Source: Owenia fusiformis (lineage: Eukaryota > Annelida > Polychaeta > Sabellida > Oweniidae). Taken from it: DNA of 64,000 bases. Positions 36,318 to 50,754 of this stretch are shown here, piece by piece. The notes below the pieces were generated by a model. The model did no database searches, was not told the origin of the DNA, and saw only the letters and a list, made by a program, of their open reading frames with translations. Both the position numbers and the translations under genes were made by a program. The stretch spans positions 3,979,341 through 4,043,340 of the forward strand of contig CAIIXF020000008.1 in assembly GCA_903813345.2 (NCBI GenBank), given 5' to 3'. The first letter of the stretch is position 1; each line of letters begins with the position of its first letter.

Positions 36318-36400
36318 GCTTGTTTTCTTGTTTGTTAGTTACTTTGCTTGTTTTCTTGTTTGTTAGTTACTTTGATTGTTTTCTTGTGTGTTTGTTCTTG
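36318..36400. repeat. 28-bp tandem repeat, three copies
   Basis: GCTTGTTTTCTTGTTTGTTAG recurs at 36318, 36346 and, diverged, 36374. Confidence 0.75.
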
Positions 36401-39128
36401 ACTTTTTGTTATTTGTGACTCTCAAATTTATTTTTATTGATAATTGATAAATATTGAGAAACAACTTTTTAATCATCAAAAATTATCTATGTTTTGAAAA
36501 TACCAAAAAGCTATAAATCAAACACTTTAACAAATTATGTTTTCTTAGATGAAATATGGGGATTAAAATTATGAATCTACATCCTTGTAGCGACAAATGA
36601 TTGTCATTATTGTTGCCTATAGTTCCTTTAAGACGAAGCTAATTACTCCATTACTTCTACCACACAGATAAAGTAATGATAGTGAAATATGAAGAAACAA
36701 GTTTTATGTTATCTCATCTCTTCTTCATATCCTAGAAAATACTACTTCACATTGTGTCAGACCTGTAGTTAGATTGATCAAATTGTTTGTGAAAAAAAAT
36801 ATTAAATACAAATATCAAATACACATTCTGTGTAGCCCTGTGTATACTGTAGTTGATGTATCATATTTGATTTCCTTTGCACACTGAGTGAGGAAATTGC
36901 TATACCAGCATGCATTTCACTGATTGATGCATGAAAACAGTTTGCTACCATGGTAACATTGAACTTGTTTTGTTTTCATTTCACAGCAGCTGACAAGGAC
37001 TTAGATTCAAATAGAGATTGAAATAATAGAAAAATGCCAATATATGAATCAATTTTTCATTCATATACACTTTTTACCAATAAGACCACATTACTTTACA
37101 AATAAATCAAATTCCTATTTATAAGTCTGTCATATTTAAAGGCCATACAGACATTTAAGTTGAAAAATTAATCAATTAAAAATACAAACATCTAAAAAGA
37201 TGTCATTGTGAAATATATCTTGATCCAATAGCATCAATAGCAGAACATAATTTTATTTTTTATTAAAATATCCAAACCTTTTTATTCATTTGATAAATCA
37301 GTGTAATGGGAATTTTCAATTCACAGTTATTCTCTAAATTTTTACTCAAATAAAAAATCCTTTTTAAGATGAAGGTATTAAAATGTTTCTTTACAAACAT
37401 ATTAATTCAAAAAGGGCTAAAATTGGCCCTGAATGACACCCATCCTTTTTACTAAAAAAATACTTGGTCATACAAGGTATGATAAGTCTCCATTCAGACA
37501 CATAAATACTAAAAGGGTTGTACTGCTGGGAAGACTTTAAGAGAACTTTTTCCATGATCCTGAAATAATTATAAAGAATCGATCTTCAATCTCCAACTCC
37601 AGAAAAAGTTGTAGGAGTAACAATGAAAAAGGATTAATTTTCATTTTTAATGTTTTTTTAAGACCAGCCTGTTAGCATTCTTAATGGTATAGGTTGCATT
37701 CATAAGTCATCTCACTCTGTTAACATACATACATGACATTTGCACAGGCTCCACAGTTGGCAGATTCACTTGGCAGGTAAGTAAATGATTTTTAGATTTC
37801 TAGCAACAACAGAGGTGTAGTTAAGATCTATAATTTGGTGAGGTAAAAATGATTAGTTGAGGCAATTTTAGGCTCTATGAGGTATATGTTTTAATCTCCA
37901 CAGTTTAGGTTGAAAAAACATCTGAAAATATATTTCTGTTTGTTTGCCTCATTCCAAGTTACACCCATGCAAAGTATATGTGTATATTATACATATTTTA
38001 TTTCAATCACTTTCAATGACAAATATCTCAATGTAAACACGAGACGAGACAATGTAAACACAATTAAAACACGAGATGTGACGATTATCAAATGTCATGT
38101 GATTAGACACCCATGCAGTGAGTTGTACATGTCACGCATATGAAAATATTAAACTAGAAGTACATGTCTTATCAAACAGGAGGTATTATCTTTAGAAGTA
38201 GATTTAGTTGCAGATTTATATTTAGAAGAATAGAACCTATTTGAGGTAATAGATTTTGTTGAAAAAATGTATTTCTGTAAAATTTTGGGATTTTGAGATG
38301 CGTGCATCTTATGTAAGACAAAAATTAAACTACTGGATATTTGACACATTTTCGTGTCATTTCTCAATCGTCTAGGGTGTCTACTGTGGAACGGGTCATT
38401 TGGAGGTCCCTAAAATTATGCCATATTTTTATTCCCCTTTATACCTCATGTCCCAGGCTTTAACATAACTTATCACTTATCAAAATGCAAGGTGTCATAA
38501 GCCATGATATACATTAACTTGTTCTTTAAGGTTTCTCATACCTTAATCTAGGCTTTATATAGTACCTTATGACATATTACAATAAACCGGTCTTACACCT
38601 TTTTGAGAAAAGGTGTACTTCAATGAATTTTGAAAAACACAAAGTTTAAATTCAGTAGTGTTGAAATATAATAATGTTGTCATATTTTGAATATACAAAT
38701 GACAAATGTTTTTTTAATGACCTAAAAATGTATTTTTGCATTATTCTAATTTGGCGGCATAACTATGATATTGTTGGTAATACACAGTTGATGATATATT
38801 TGAAATAAATGATGTTGAAGTTGAAAAAAACTGAAAGGTGTGAAGATCATTATTAAAAGTTTGGGATTCACTATGAGAAAGTGAAATGAATACTGGTGAC
38901 ACACACAAATAAATGAGAGTAAATTGACCTCAGGGAGATACTTATCGATGAATTATTACATACTTAACTTTTCAAGTGTAAACTTCAAAAGATCCTTCAT
39001 TTTAAAATATGAGCTGACAAATTTCAATCATTTCTTAAGTTTGTTTATTTTGTTGTTGTTTTGTGACGTTATGCAATTGATCAATTGTTTGGTTGAAATG
39101 TTCATTTTCTTATAAAATAGTACATATT
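36401..39128. other. AT-rich DNA without recognisable gene
   Basis: The only structured signal is a 9-bp-stem hairpin (ACACCTTTT...AAAAGGTGT) at about 38594-38615. A short acceptor/donor-bounded stretch at 37748-37776 could be a small non-coding exon, but nothing confirms it. Confidence 0.35.
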
Positions 39129-39222
39129 GTTATAGTCTTTAACTTTTTGTGGATGGTGGTTATTGTTCAGTGGTTGGTTTCTGTAACAAATGGCATCTGT
39201 GACAAATGGCAGGTGGTGACAT
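39129..39222 (+). repeat. dispersed repeat, copy 2
   Basis: See the homologous copy at 33473-33585. Here the word ACAAATGGCA is itself doubled. Confidence 0.5.
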
Positions 39223-40689
39223 TTTGCGTGTGAATGCCTTGTGTTAACATTACATTCATCTTAAAGTGTAAATATGATATGTTTTACAATGGTTTAAGAT
39301 AAATGGAAAGGATGGGACGAGTCCTTCTTATGCCAAATCCTCTTCTATGTTTCTGGTTGAAAGATATTCAAAATATTGTAAATGTTTTTGTTCACAAAAG
39401 AGTCTCATTTGGGAGAATAAAAAGGTTTTCATATTGAGAGGTGTTCAAATTAGAGAGATGTCCGTTGGTCAATTTAATATCAGGCATTCGATGAAGGTGT
39501 TACCATATCAACTGTTTTAAACATTACAATGTTATCTGTGTTTACATACTTAACTATTCTGGGTCCTTATCAGTACATCTTCTTTACCTCAAAAAATTCC
39601 CATTCATTTTTGAACATGAATGACATAAAGTAGAAAAGAGTGGAATCGGCAAGGAATGAAATAATTAGATATATTGGGGTCATTCCCATAGAAATGCAAT
39701 GTTTAGAAGGAATATAGTGAAATCAGCATAAACAGGTAGAAATATTCTAGACACAGACACTTTTATTTCATGAATTAATTCAGTTGAGTTTACACAAAAT
39801 CATGTTTACTGGCTACTATGACAACCCCTATAGAATGTGACATCTTCATTTTCAAGTATCTCTCTCATCCAGTAAATTATAAAAACAAGCGATGTGGGCT
39901 TTTATTGGTAGACTACAACTGTGTGCAATACCTTAAGTTATAAAACGTTTCCATAGAATAATGAAAACAGTTAAATCAGATTTCTGAATTTATAAAAGGA
40001 TGATTCAAGAACTAAGTGGATTATTAATAATTCTCCTTGTGGGCAAAGCCTATAAAATCACTTGGAATATACATAAAAGCATTAGATAAAAAGGGGCTCT
40101 GCTAAATCAGAATGGATAAATCTAGGTATATCCACTGGTAAAAAACACTGTGATGTGGTTCACTCCTTTTTATATTTAAAACTAGACACAATGTTTTCAT
40201 CAACCATAGAAGAGCCACAGTGTAGTCGTATATTATCCTGTATTTTAGCTGCAGAGCTTTTTTTATCTTGATGAGAAGGCAGGATTGAATTTCAGCCGAG
40301 ATGTACTATTAGTTGTCTGTTTGAGTAGAGGCATAAATAATCTGATCGTTCACAGTGTTCTCAAATTGAACAAAGAAGATGTAAAGCTCAAAGTCATCAA
40401 TTTGAATCTGAGACCTTCTATGCTTTACTTGTACTAAAAAAGAACTGAGACTCTGAGAGTGGTTATCTCTTCAAGAATTTTACAAGATCTAAAGTACTAT
40501 ACAGAGTAACAGGACCTGAATTGTAAGGAGTTAAAATCACGATAAGACCTGAATCGGATAAGATGCACACTTAGGTTAAGCCAAGATCTATAGTTATTTG
40601 AACTGGATTTAAGATAGACTTCATGCACATTTCTAGCTTTGGGAAAGTCAGTAAGTAACCAAAGTATTTTTATTTCAGGCATACTGTGT
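39223..40689. other. AT-rich DNA without recognisable gene
   Basis: No coding or repeat structure was identified. Confidence 0.35.
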
Positions 40690-41165
40690 ATTAGACTATA
40701 AGTGTTTATATGAAATACATTGAATATCTCATGCAATATAAACATAATCATATGCAATACAGTTGAAAATGCAGTGTGCAATATAAATGTAGTCTGCAAT
40801 ATAAATGCATGCAATGTACAATACAAATCAGTGAACATCACAAATGCAGTATGCAATACAAAGTACATACACATAAAGGGATATTCATTGCAAAGCCAAT
40901 TCTTTCTTGGAATGGTAGCTATAACTAATTTCAATTCATAATATCCACTTATTGCAAAACGTGAGAAAATGTTTTGATATCGTCAAAAGTGATCACTTCA
41001 TAGCTGCAATATCAAGAGAGAAATAAGTAAGGAATATCCCTTTAAATACTGTGTGTATTAAATGCAGAGTGCACATTCCTTAATACAAAGTAGTGCTTTA
41101 TTTAACTATAGTGGGAAAACTAAATCTGCAATACAAATTAATAGAGCAATGCAATTTAATGAAGC
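40690..41165. repeat. degenerate GCAATAYAAATG repeat
   Basis: Words close to TGCAATATAAATG recur at irregular 12-20 bp spacing, densest at 40725-40865. The opposing frames at 40497-40934 and 40720-40941 both reflect the repeat. Confidence 0.6.
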
Positions 41166-42133
41166 AATACATGTACTAATCCATTGAGAGTGGTAATCCT
41201 CAATACTCTTAAGTCAGTGAATTTATGGTGTCAATATATGGGAATGAATAATGACTCAATATGACTCAATCCCAAATGTACATATGCTGCACTTTCTGAG
41301 TGAAAATCTATATTATTCACAAAGAAATCATTTGTATAATACATGATAATTCCTCGCAATATGTTAACAAATAACACTTGAATAAATAGCAATTCATTAT
41401 TAATCACCAGTTATTTGTTCCATTGAATTTTTCAATGAGAATGAATATTTTATCAATACTCTATATACTATACTCTAATAATAATAGTAATAAGTAGCTA
41501 TAGCGAGCATGGTTGTTATGTTTTTGACACATAACCAAGAGAAAAAACAAGATGGAGTTACCTTGGGATGATTGGGATTTTAAAGGGATGCAAATTAGCA
41601 GTTCGTCAAAACGCTAAGAAACATCCAAATTTTTGGCTTGCATTTTCTAAAAACATATGCAACAAAAGAATTTTTATGTTAAGGTATGAATAAACACTTA
41701 AACATATACATAATTACAATAAAATGAAAAATGAATATTGAATTGCGGTTCAAAAAGATAGATGTGATTCAAGTAAGATATCTAACATAGTGACTATGAT
41801 GCAATTTATCTTGCTATCATAACTTTTTTAAAGGCTATTGATTTGATATATGTGTACATATTCAACTTCAAATTGGTTCCTAATATGGATTGGTAGCTTT
41901 CTTTTTTCATGCATAGGATTCAATTAAAAACGTTCATAGTTATTTTCCAAAAATCATTTTCAACTTGATTATTTTCATTCCAGTTTAACCCTTTTCAGAT
42001 TGTTCAAATGGAGTTTGAGATTCAAATGAAGTTTGAGATTTATATAATGTACAGTACTGTTAATTTTGATTGATTTAATTATTTCATATTCTTTTACTTA
42101 TCAAGTTTTTTGCAATTGTGTGAAATACACTTA
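41166..42133. other. AT-rich DNA without recognisable gene
   Basis: Nothing supportable was found. A short AATAATAGTAATAA run occurs near 41480. Confidence 0.35.
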
Positions 42134-42307
42134 CAGTAAAACCTTTATATAGTGAACACCTATGGAGCCACAAAAAGTGTTCGCTGTAGGTAGGTGTTCA
42201 CTACAGAGAGGGAATTTTAGGAGTCAATGTAAAATGTGTCTTGAAGTTGTGTTCACTAAACACAGTTGTTTACTAGAGAGAGGTGCTCACTAAGACAGGT
42301 TTTACTG
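42134..42307 (-). mobile_element. pogo/Tigger-like MITE, 174 bp, copy 2
   Basis: The tip is CAGTAAAACCT, flanked by TA at 42132-42133 and 42308-42309. The reverse complement aligns along its whole length with 24102-24275, including the blocks AACACCTCTCTCTAG and GTGAACACCTACCTACAG. The length is exactly the same. Confidence 0.85.
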
Positions 42308-42489
42308 TATATTCTAACTATGACTATAAATATTTATCAATGCAAGTACATCGTAAAACTACTGCACTAGTGTATTTCTATGCATTGAAATGAAGAAAAA
42401 AATGGACATTAGTTATTTATTGTAATAAAATCAATTAACAAAGAGAGAGTTGGAACAGTTCATTATTAATTGTTCAATATACATTATCA

Positions 42490-42525
42490 TTATGATAATG
42501 ATGATGATGATAATGATAATTGATG
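42490..42525. repeat. (GAT)n-type microsatellite
   Basis: Runs of GATAATGATGATGATGATAATGATAAT.. are visible just upstream of the hAT-like element. Confidence 0.7.
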
Positions 42526-42624
42526 CATTTAATGATGATTACAATGCTATCTCCATCATCATCATTTGTTAGCTGATTGTGTTCAGTCTATCAAGCACAA
42601 TCAGTTGTTGTGACAACACAATCA

Positions 42625-42898
42625 CTGGGGGATCTGGGGGGCCCAGAAAACAAATTGGCACCAAAAAGTGGTCCTTTTGGTCATTACTGGGGCTTTTCAG
42701 GCCTTATTTTTTATTTTAGGCCAAATTTGAAGAAAATAGGCCTCAAATTGTCAAAACTTGGGCCCATTTTTTGGTTTTAGGGGCCCAAAAATATTTTCCA
42801 ATTTTTTTTATTAAATCCTAAATTTGCACCCTCCCCCCCCCCCCCCCCCCCCCCCGGGCCCCCCTTTTGATGGTTCCAGATCCAGATCCACCCCTGAC
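42625..42898. mobile_element. hAT-like MITE with poly(C) tract
   Basis: The left tip CACTGGGGGATCTGG resembles the reverse complement of the right tip, CAGGGGTGGATCTGG. CAGGGG-type tips and internal mononucleotide G/C tracts are common in hAT-like MITEs. The interior holds a run of 23 C at 42833-42855. No clear target duplication was found, so the borders are approximate. Confidence 0.55.
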
Positions 42899-43147
42899 AA
42901 CTGTCTCAAACAAAACTCATTTTGGTTCAATCTTGTGAAATTCATTCTCTTCAATCATTGGTAAGCCACTGGAATGCCCTGGAGCTGGAGGTTCTTGCCC
43001 CTTTCTCAGTCTGATCTTTATCAATTGCGGAAAGATTTTACAGAATTTCAGACTAAAGACTAAAGCTGTGACAACCCTCTTGGTGTAATATCCTATTGAG
43101 TGACATCCCCTCCAGTTTGGCAACCAGCAGGAGAACCCTTCTAGATT

Positions 43148-43344
43148 CAGGGCTGTCAACTTGGGACCACCTAATATGAGTGACTTCAAAATGTTGGACA
43201 CCTAAGTCCAAATCTGAACACTTTTGTCCAAATTTTGAACACCTTTGGCCAACTTTTAAACACCTTTGGCCAAAGTTTGAGCACCTTTGCCAAACTTTGA
43301 ACACCTCAAATTTTTCGCGCTCGCTACGCTCGCGATCTCGTCAA

Positions 43345-43378
<34 letters not shown>

Positions 43379-43655
43379 AGGTACGAAAAATTTCCAATGA
43401 ACATGCGTGACACATACGGGATTAGCGTGACAAATCCGAACAAATTGCGTTCGGTTTTTTCCCGCGTTCGTATTTTTACCGTATCGTAAACATATTTCGA
43501 AAATATTTCTACAGAAATATTTTTGCGTGACAATTACCAGGTAAAATGCGTATTTTGCGTGACATTTTCTGTCACGCAAAAAAAACTGGCGTGACTTCAA
43601 ATTCTTCAGCAAATGCGTGACAAATACGCAAATTGCGGGACAGTTGACAGGCCTG
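43148..43655. mobile_element. hAT-like element, 508 bp, 6-bp flanking repeat
   Basis: The left tip CAGGGCTGTCAACTT pairs with the right tip GTTGACAGGCCTG. TAGATT lies immediately outside each end (43142-43147 and 43656-43661). Inside, in order: about five 22-24 bp units of TTTGAACACCTTTGGCCAAA (43195-43308), a CpG-rich palindrome CGCGCTCGCTACGCTCGCG, a run of 32 G (43346-43377), and GCGTGAC or its complement seven times (43400-43625). No transposase is present. Proline runs in minus-strand frames come from the G run. Confidence 0.7.
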
Positions 43656-43789
43656 TAGATTTCATGTTAAATCCTGTTTATGCTTGGAGATTTGTGAAAA
43701 TTTGTCACGATTGTCATCAATGTCCAAACTATTGTAATGGGAGTGGACAAGGAGGATTGGCTCCCAGAGTGCACCACCGATATTCTGTC

Positions 43790-43818
43790 CCATATATGGT
43801 AGCGGTGACCTTTGACCT
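43790..43818. promoter_or_regulatory. CArG box and DR1 nuclear-receptor motif, left MITE arm
   Basis: CCATATATGG at 43790-43799 matches the SRF consensus CC(A/T)6GG. TGACCTTTGACCT at 43806-43818 is the complement of AGGTCA-A-AGGTCA, the direct-repeat-1 site of HNF4/RXR-type receptors. These are sequence matches only; function is not shown. Confidence 0.4.
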
Positions 43819-43868
43819 CACAGGTTTCAAAATGGCTTCCGTGCTAAAGAAAACAAGCGGAAACCTGT

Positions 43869-43908
43869 CACGTGTCAACAAGGTCAAAGGTCACGCTACC
43901 ATATATGG
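43869..43908. promoter_or_regulatory. E-box, DR1 and CArG box, centre and right MITE arm
   Basis: CACGTG lies at 43869-43874 near the centre of the palindrome. AGGTCAAAGGTCA at 43881-43893 is a perfect DR1. CCATATATGG at 43899-43908 mirrors the left-arm CArG box. Confidence 0.4.
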
Positions 43909-43959
43909 GACAGAATATCGGTGGTGCACTCTGGGAGCCAATCCTCCTTGGGGAGTGGA

Positions 43960-46713
43960 ACAAAATAAAAACTCAAACATTAATAGGCTATCAAATGAAG
44001 GCATCCAGTTGCCAAATTTATGGAGGGGAGTGTATGTTGCTAAATATAACTTTTTGCCTCACCTATTCAAAATAACCTCACCTATAAGTAAGAGCACTTA
44101 TCCATGACAACTGAAGTAGAGAAACAGGAGCTGAGTTGAAACATATCAATGTACACCTGTGTAAATGTCAGCTCCCTAAAACATAATCAAAACACAATAT
44201 GGCATAATCAGTAATTTGCTCAAAAGCGACATGACTGTAATTTTCAACGGAATTAAGGCATTTTAATGACAGCTGAAGTGGGAGTTGAGAGGGAAATAAA
44301 TAGAAATGTTATTTCAGGAACTATTTTCCTGGTGGTTAAATTCTTCAGTGTATTCTTGCAGCAACTGAGGTTACTATGTTGTTATTGTATATCATGTTAC
44401 TGCTGCTATAAACAAAAGCTATTCAACTCTCAAGAGGAACCCTGGAAGAATTTTTAATGGGAGTTTCAATTACAGTTTTGCGTTCAGATTATTCTGAAGG
44501 TTTAATGTTACATATGGAAAACCAGGGAAACAGAAATATTCCTGGACAACATTTCTTCTATCTTAAGTACACAACTTGAGAAATGAAACCAGTTTTTTAC
44601 AAAGAAAATGTAATTTTGTACATAAGAACACATGGCTTATCCAGAATCCAAAAGAGCAAGCCACAATAATAGATTCATTTATAATTTGTGAATATTACCA
44701 TAGAAACGTGGTTACCATATGAACATGCATGGTTAATTCACAAGAGTAACAAATATATAAATTCACTTATAACATGCGAATATTACCAGGGTTATAGTAT
44801 CATACTACAATATTGCAATATTACAATAAAAATATAACATAAAGTTTTATTGTGGTCGCAATGTGCTCCTTGTTGATATAGAAGCCCTGCCCTGAAAATA
44901 TTCACTACTGTATTTGCACTTCAACATTTTTATCTGGATACGGATGCAAGGTGGTAACAAGGCAGTAAGGCTTGGGAAAAACAATAAAAAATAAAATTAA
45001 CAGATGTATCGTGCATTATCTAAATTGTTATGAATCGCAAAAAAATCTGGAATATCATTCACATCAAAACAGAAAATGGAAGAATAATCTGAAAGTCAAA
45101 GGAGAGATGCTAATGTCAGATTGGTGAAGTATAAGTCTTATCTTGGATATGGGTCTGATAGTGGTTTATGCATCATTTCTAGCTGATGTATGTAATTAGA
45201 GGGATCAGAGAAGTATCTTGAAGGAAAACATCTCAATGCTCTCATCTAAAAATGCAAAAACGGCAGAAAAGAGAGAAATAACAAGGGATAAAGTTAATAA
45301 ACTTTTCGCTGCATACTTATAATTGTAAAAACCAGAAAGTTGGATTATGGGTTTTTAAAACTTAGAGAACTTGAGCAGGGAGAAGGAATGACCACTATGG
45401 TACTTTACTAGTGGGATCATGATTACAATGTTTCAAGTTTCATTGTTTAATAATTGATTGATTTATTTCTCCGATACGTAACTCATAAAAAATACAAACA
45501 ATGAAGAATTTTGTAATTTAGAATTAAACAAAACAGAGAGGAATGGGCAAGGAATGTAGTAGCTACATATAAAGTAAATACTATAAATTGTAAACAAATG
45601 AGAAAAAGTGGGCACTACATTTAAAATATATTGCGAATGGTGTCAAATTGTAATAACTTGATATAAATCTTTTGGAAAAGTATTCCATTGTTTGGATGAT
45701 TATGATTAATCGTACATTGTGTTTTTGCTTGCAGATTTCCGAGTAGTGCTGAAGTAAGGAGTTCTAATAGGAGTAACTGGATTACCACTAAGAAGATGTT
45801 GGATTACCAGGAGGAAATCAAGGATTACTGTATGGAATTTTAAAATGTGAACAACGATCAGTGTATTTAAAACTACAACTCAGGTCAATGAAGAGAAACT
45901 TATTAGATTTAAACAGAAAATTTATTCAATTAAGTCACAATTAATTGTACAGTAACAATTTCTCTGTTTTTCGAGATTTATCTTTATTGAAAGATATTAT
46001 CTGCAATTGAACAGTTTGTTTATGACTGATATTATTACAGAAACTAGTCAGGTGTGTTGTGTTAAAAGTCATTCAGCATGAAAATTAATTGAGAAATTAC
46101 CTAAGAAGCCTCAAATCATGATGTGTCTTACATTAGAAATTGGCACGCAGCGTTGATTTTATATTACCGATTGACAAAGATCAAAAGATTTATTCTAGTG
46201 CATAAAACTTACATGGTATCTAGATTTCCGACGTGTCAATTGAGCCTTTGGATGAAACCGTAATAATGAGATAATATTGACTTTCGTAACTTACTGCTTC
46301 CTTCGTTAATGTATACTGCTAAGTAACTTTGATTGGTTAAACAAAGGAGGAAGTTTTAATTGTGGACATCAAAGGCTTATAGGGATCTATTAATTAATAA
46401 ACAGTAAAATAATTAATCCCATTGTTCTAAGTTGAGGCATCAAGTTGTATCAATTAAAATTAACTTGAGAAAAGTGAAGCTGATCTTACAGAAGGAAGAT
46501 ACTGTATTGGAGTCTTAACTAAATCAAATAATTGAAAACACAATATTCTCACAATTATTTGGTGCAACCTGTCAAAACACAATCTGGCACAATCAATGGT
46601 TGTGCTTTTACTAAAAGTGAGTGTCTACCTCAGAAATAAGAATTCTAATGTTTCAAACATCTATGGTGAAATACGATGTTGACTTATTTAACTGTAAAGG
46701 TGTCGCAGCTAAA
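43960..46713. other. upstream region of the kinase gene
   Basis: No coding exon is supported. A good acceptor (TTTTTGCTTGCAG, ending 45734) precedes 110 bp that could be a non-coding 5' exon. A small CACAATC/GGTTGTG cluster like that at 15.8-16.5 kb lies at 46562-46612. Promoter elements cannot be picked out in this AT-rich DNA. Confidence 0.35.
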
Positions 46714-47075
46714 ATGATGGATCGGGATCGAGGAGGATTATTGAATCGGGCAAGTTATGCTCCCAGTCTTCTTCCACAGAGAGAGAATAGAGAAAAACCT
46801 GATGTACAACAGAATAAGGATCAAAATAGACCTCCAGAAGGCTACAACCCAAGTAGGCATTCTGAGACATATAACCAAAATAGGCCTTCTGAATGTTATA
46901 ACCAAACAAGACCTTCTGAGGGGTATAACCAAATGAGGCCTTCTGAGGGGTACAACCAAACAAGGCCCTCTGAAGGATATTCACCCAATAGGCCATCTGA
47001 CACTTTTAACCCAAATCGGCCACCAGAAGGATATACTCCTCAAAATAGAGCTCCCGATCCCTTGCAACCAGTGCG
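46714..47075 (+). CDS. CDKL1: CDKL1/4-like kinase gene, exon with N-terminal repeat extension
   Basis: The exon encodes about 120 residues from ATG 46714 (a second ATG follows at once) to a donor GTAGGT at 47076. The last two bases (CG) leave a split codon. The acceptor of the kinase exon at 50472 supplies the third base and keeps the frame open into [14 protein letters not shown]. Unspliced reading stops at TAG 47077. Residues 38-109 are eight near-identical 9-residue units with consensus NRPSEGYNQ, preceded by a charged QRENREKPDVQQNKDQ stretch. The extension is hydrophilic and probably disordered. The mammalian CDKL1 I know begins at the equivalent of MMEKYEK, so this extension is unusual. 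The phase match, open frame and donor support it; transcript evidence is needed. The frame is also open upstream to 46621, so an earlier start or acceptor (AG at 46707-46708) is possible. Confidence 0.55.
46825..47040 (+). repeat. 27-bp in-frame coding tandem repeat, eight units
   Basis: Eight 27-bp units encode RPSEGYNQ-type nonapeptides. The middle three are the most alike, which suggests recent expansion there. Confidence 0.9.

Positions 47076-50754
<3,679 letters not shown>

Larger units (their letters stand above)
43748..43950. mobile_element. palindromic MITE, 203 bp, perfect 9-bp TSD
   Basis: Both ends read inward as CAAGGAGGATTGGCTCCC and continue as nearly identical arms of about 75 bp. 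The flanking 9-mers GGGAGTGGA (43739-43747 and 43951-43959) are identical. Long terminal repeats with a 9-bp duplication fit a Mutator-like (MULE) MITE better than hAT (8 bp). Each arm contains a DR1 motif and a CArG box, listed separately. Confidence 0.9.

Noticed and set aside
37748-37776. 29-bp stretch between a TTTGCACAG acceptor and a GTAAGT donor
   Set aside because: Such pairs are expected by chance over 30 kb of AT-rich DNA, and no reading-frame support exists.
43256-43612. Minus-strand frames with polyproline
   Set aside because: The prolines come from the 32-base G run inside a transposable element.
43613-44107. 164-codon plus-strand frame
   Set aside because: It crosses the hAT-like element end, the palindromic MITE and its target duplications, so it is not a conserved gene.
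45735-45845. Possible non-coding 5' exon after a strong acceptor
   Set aside because: No matching donor or transcript evidence decides it, so it is kept only as a note in the upstream-region entry.
46709-46996. Minus-strand frames opposite the kinase repeat exon
   Set aside because: They are antisense shadows of the 27-bp repeat. Only the plus strand joins in phase to the kinase exon.
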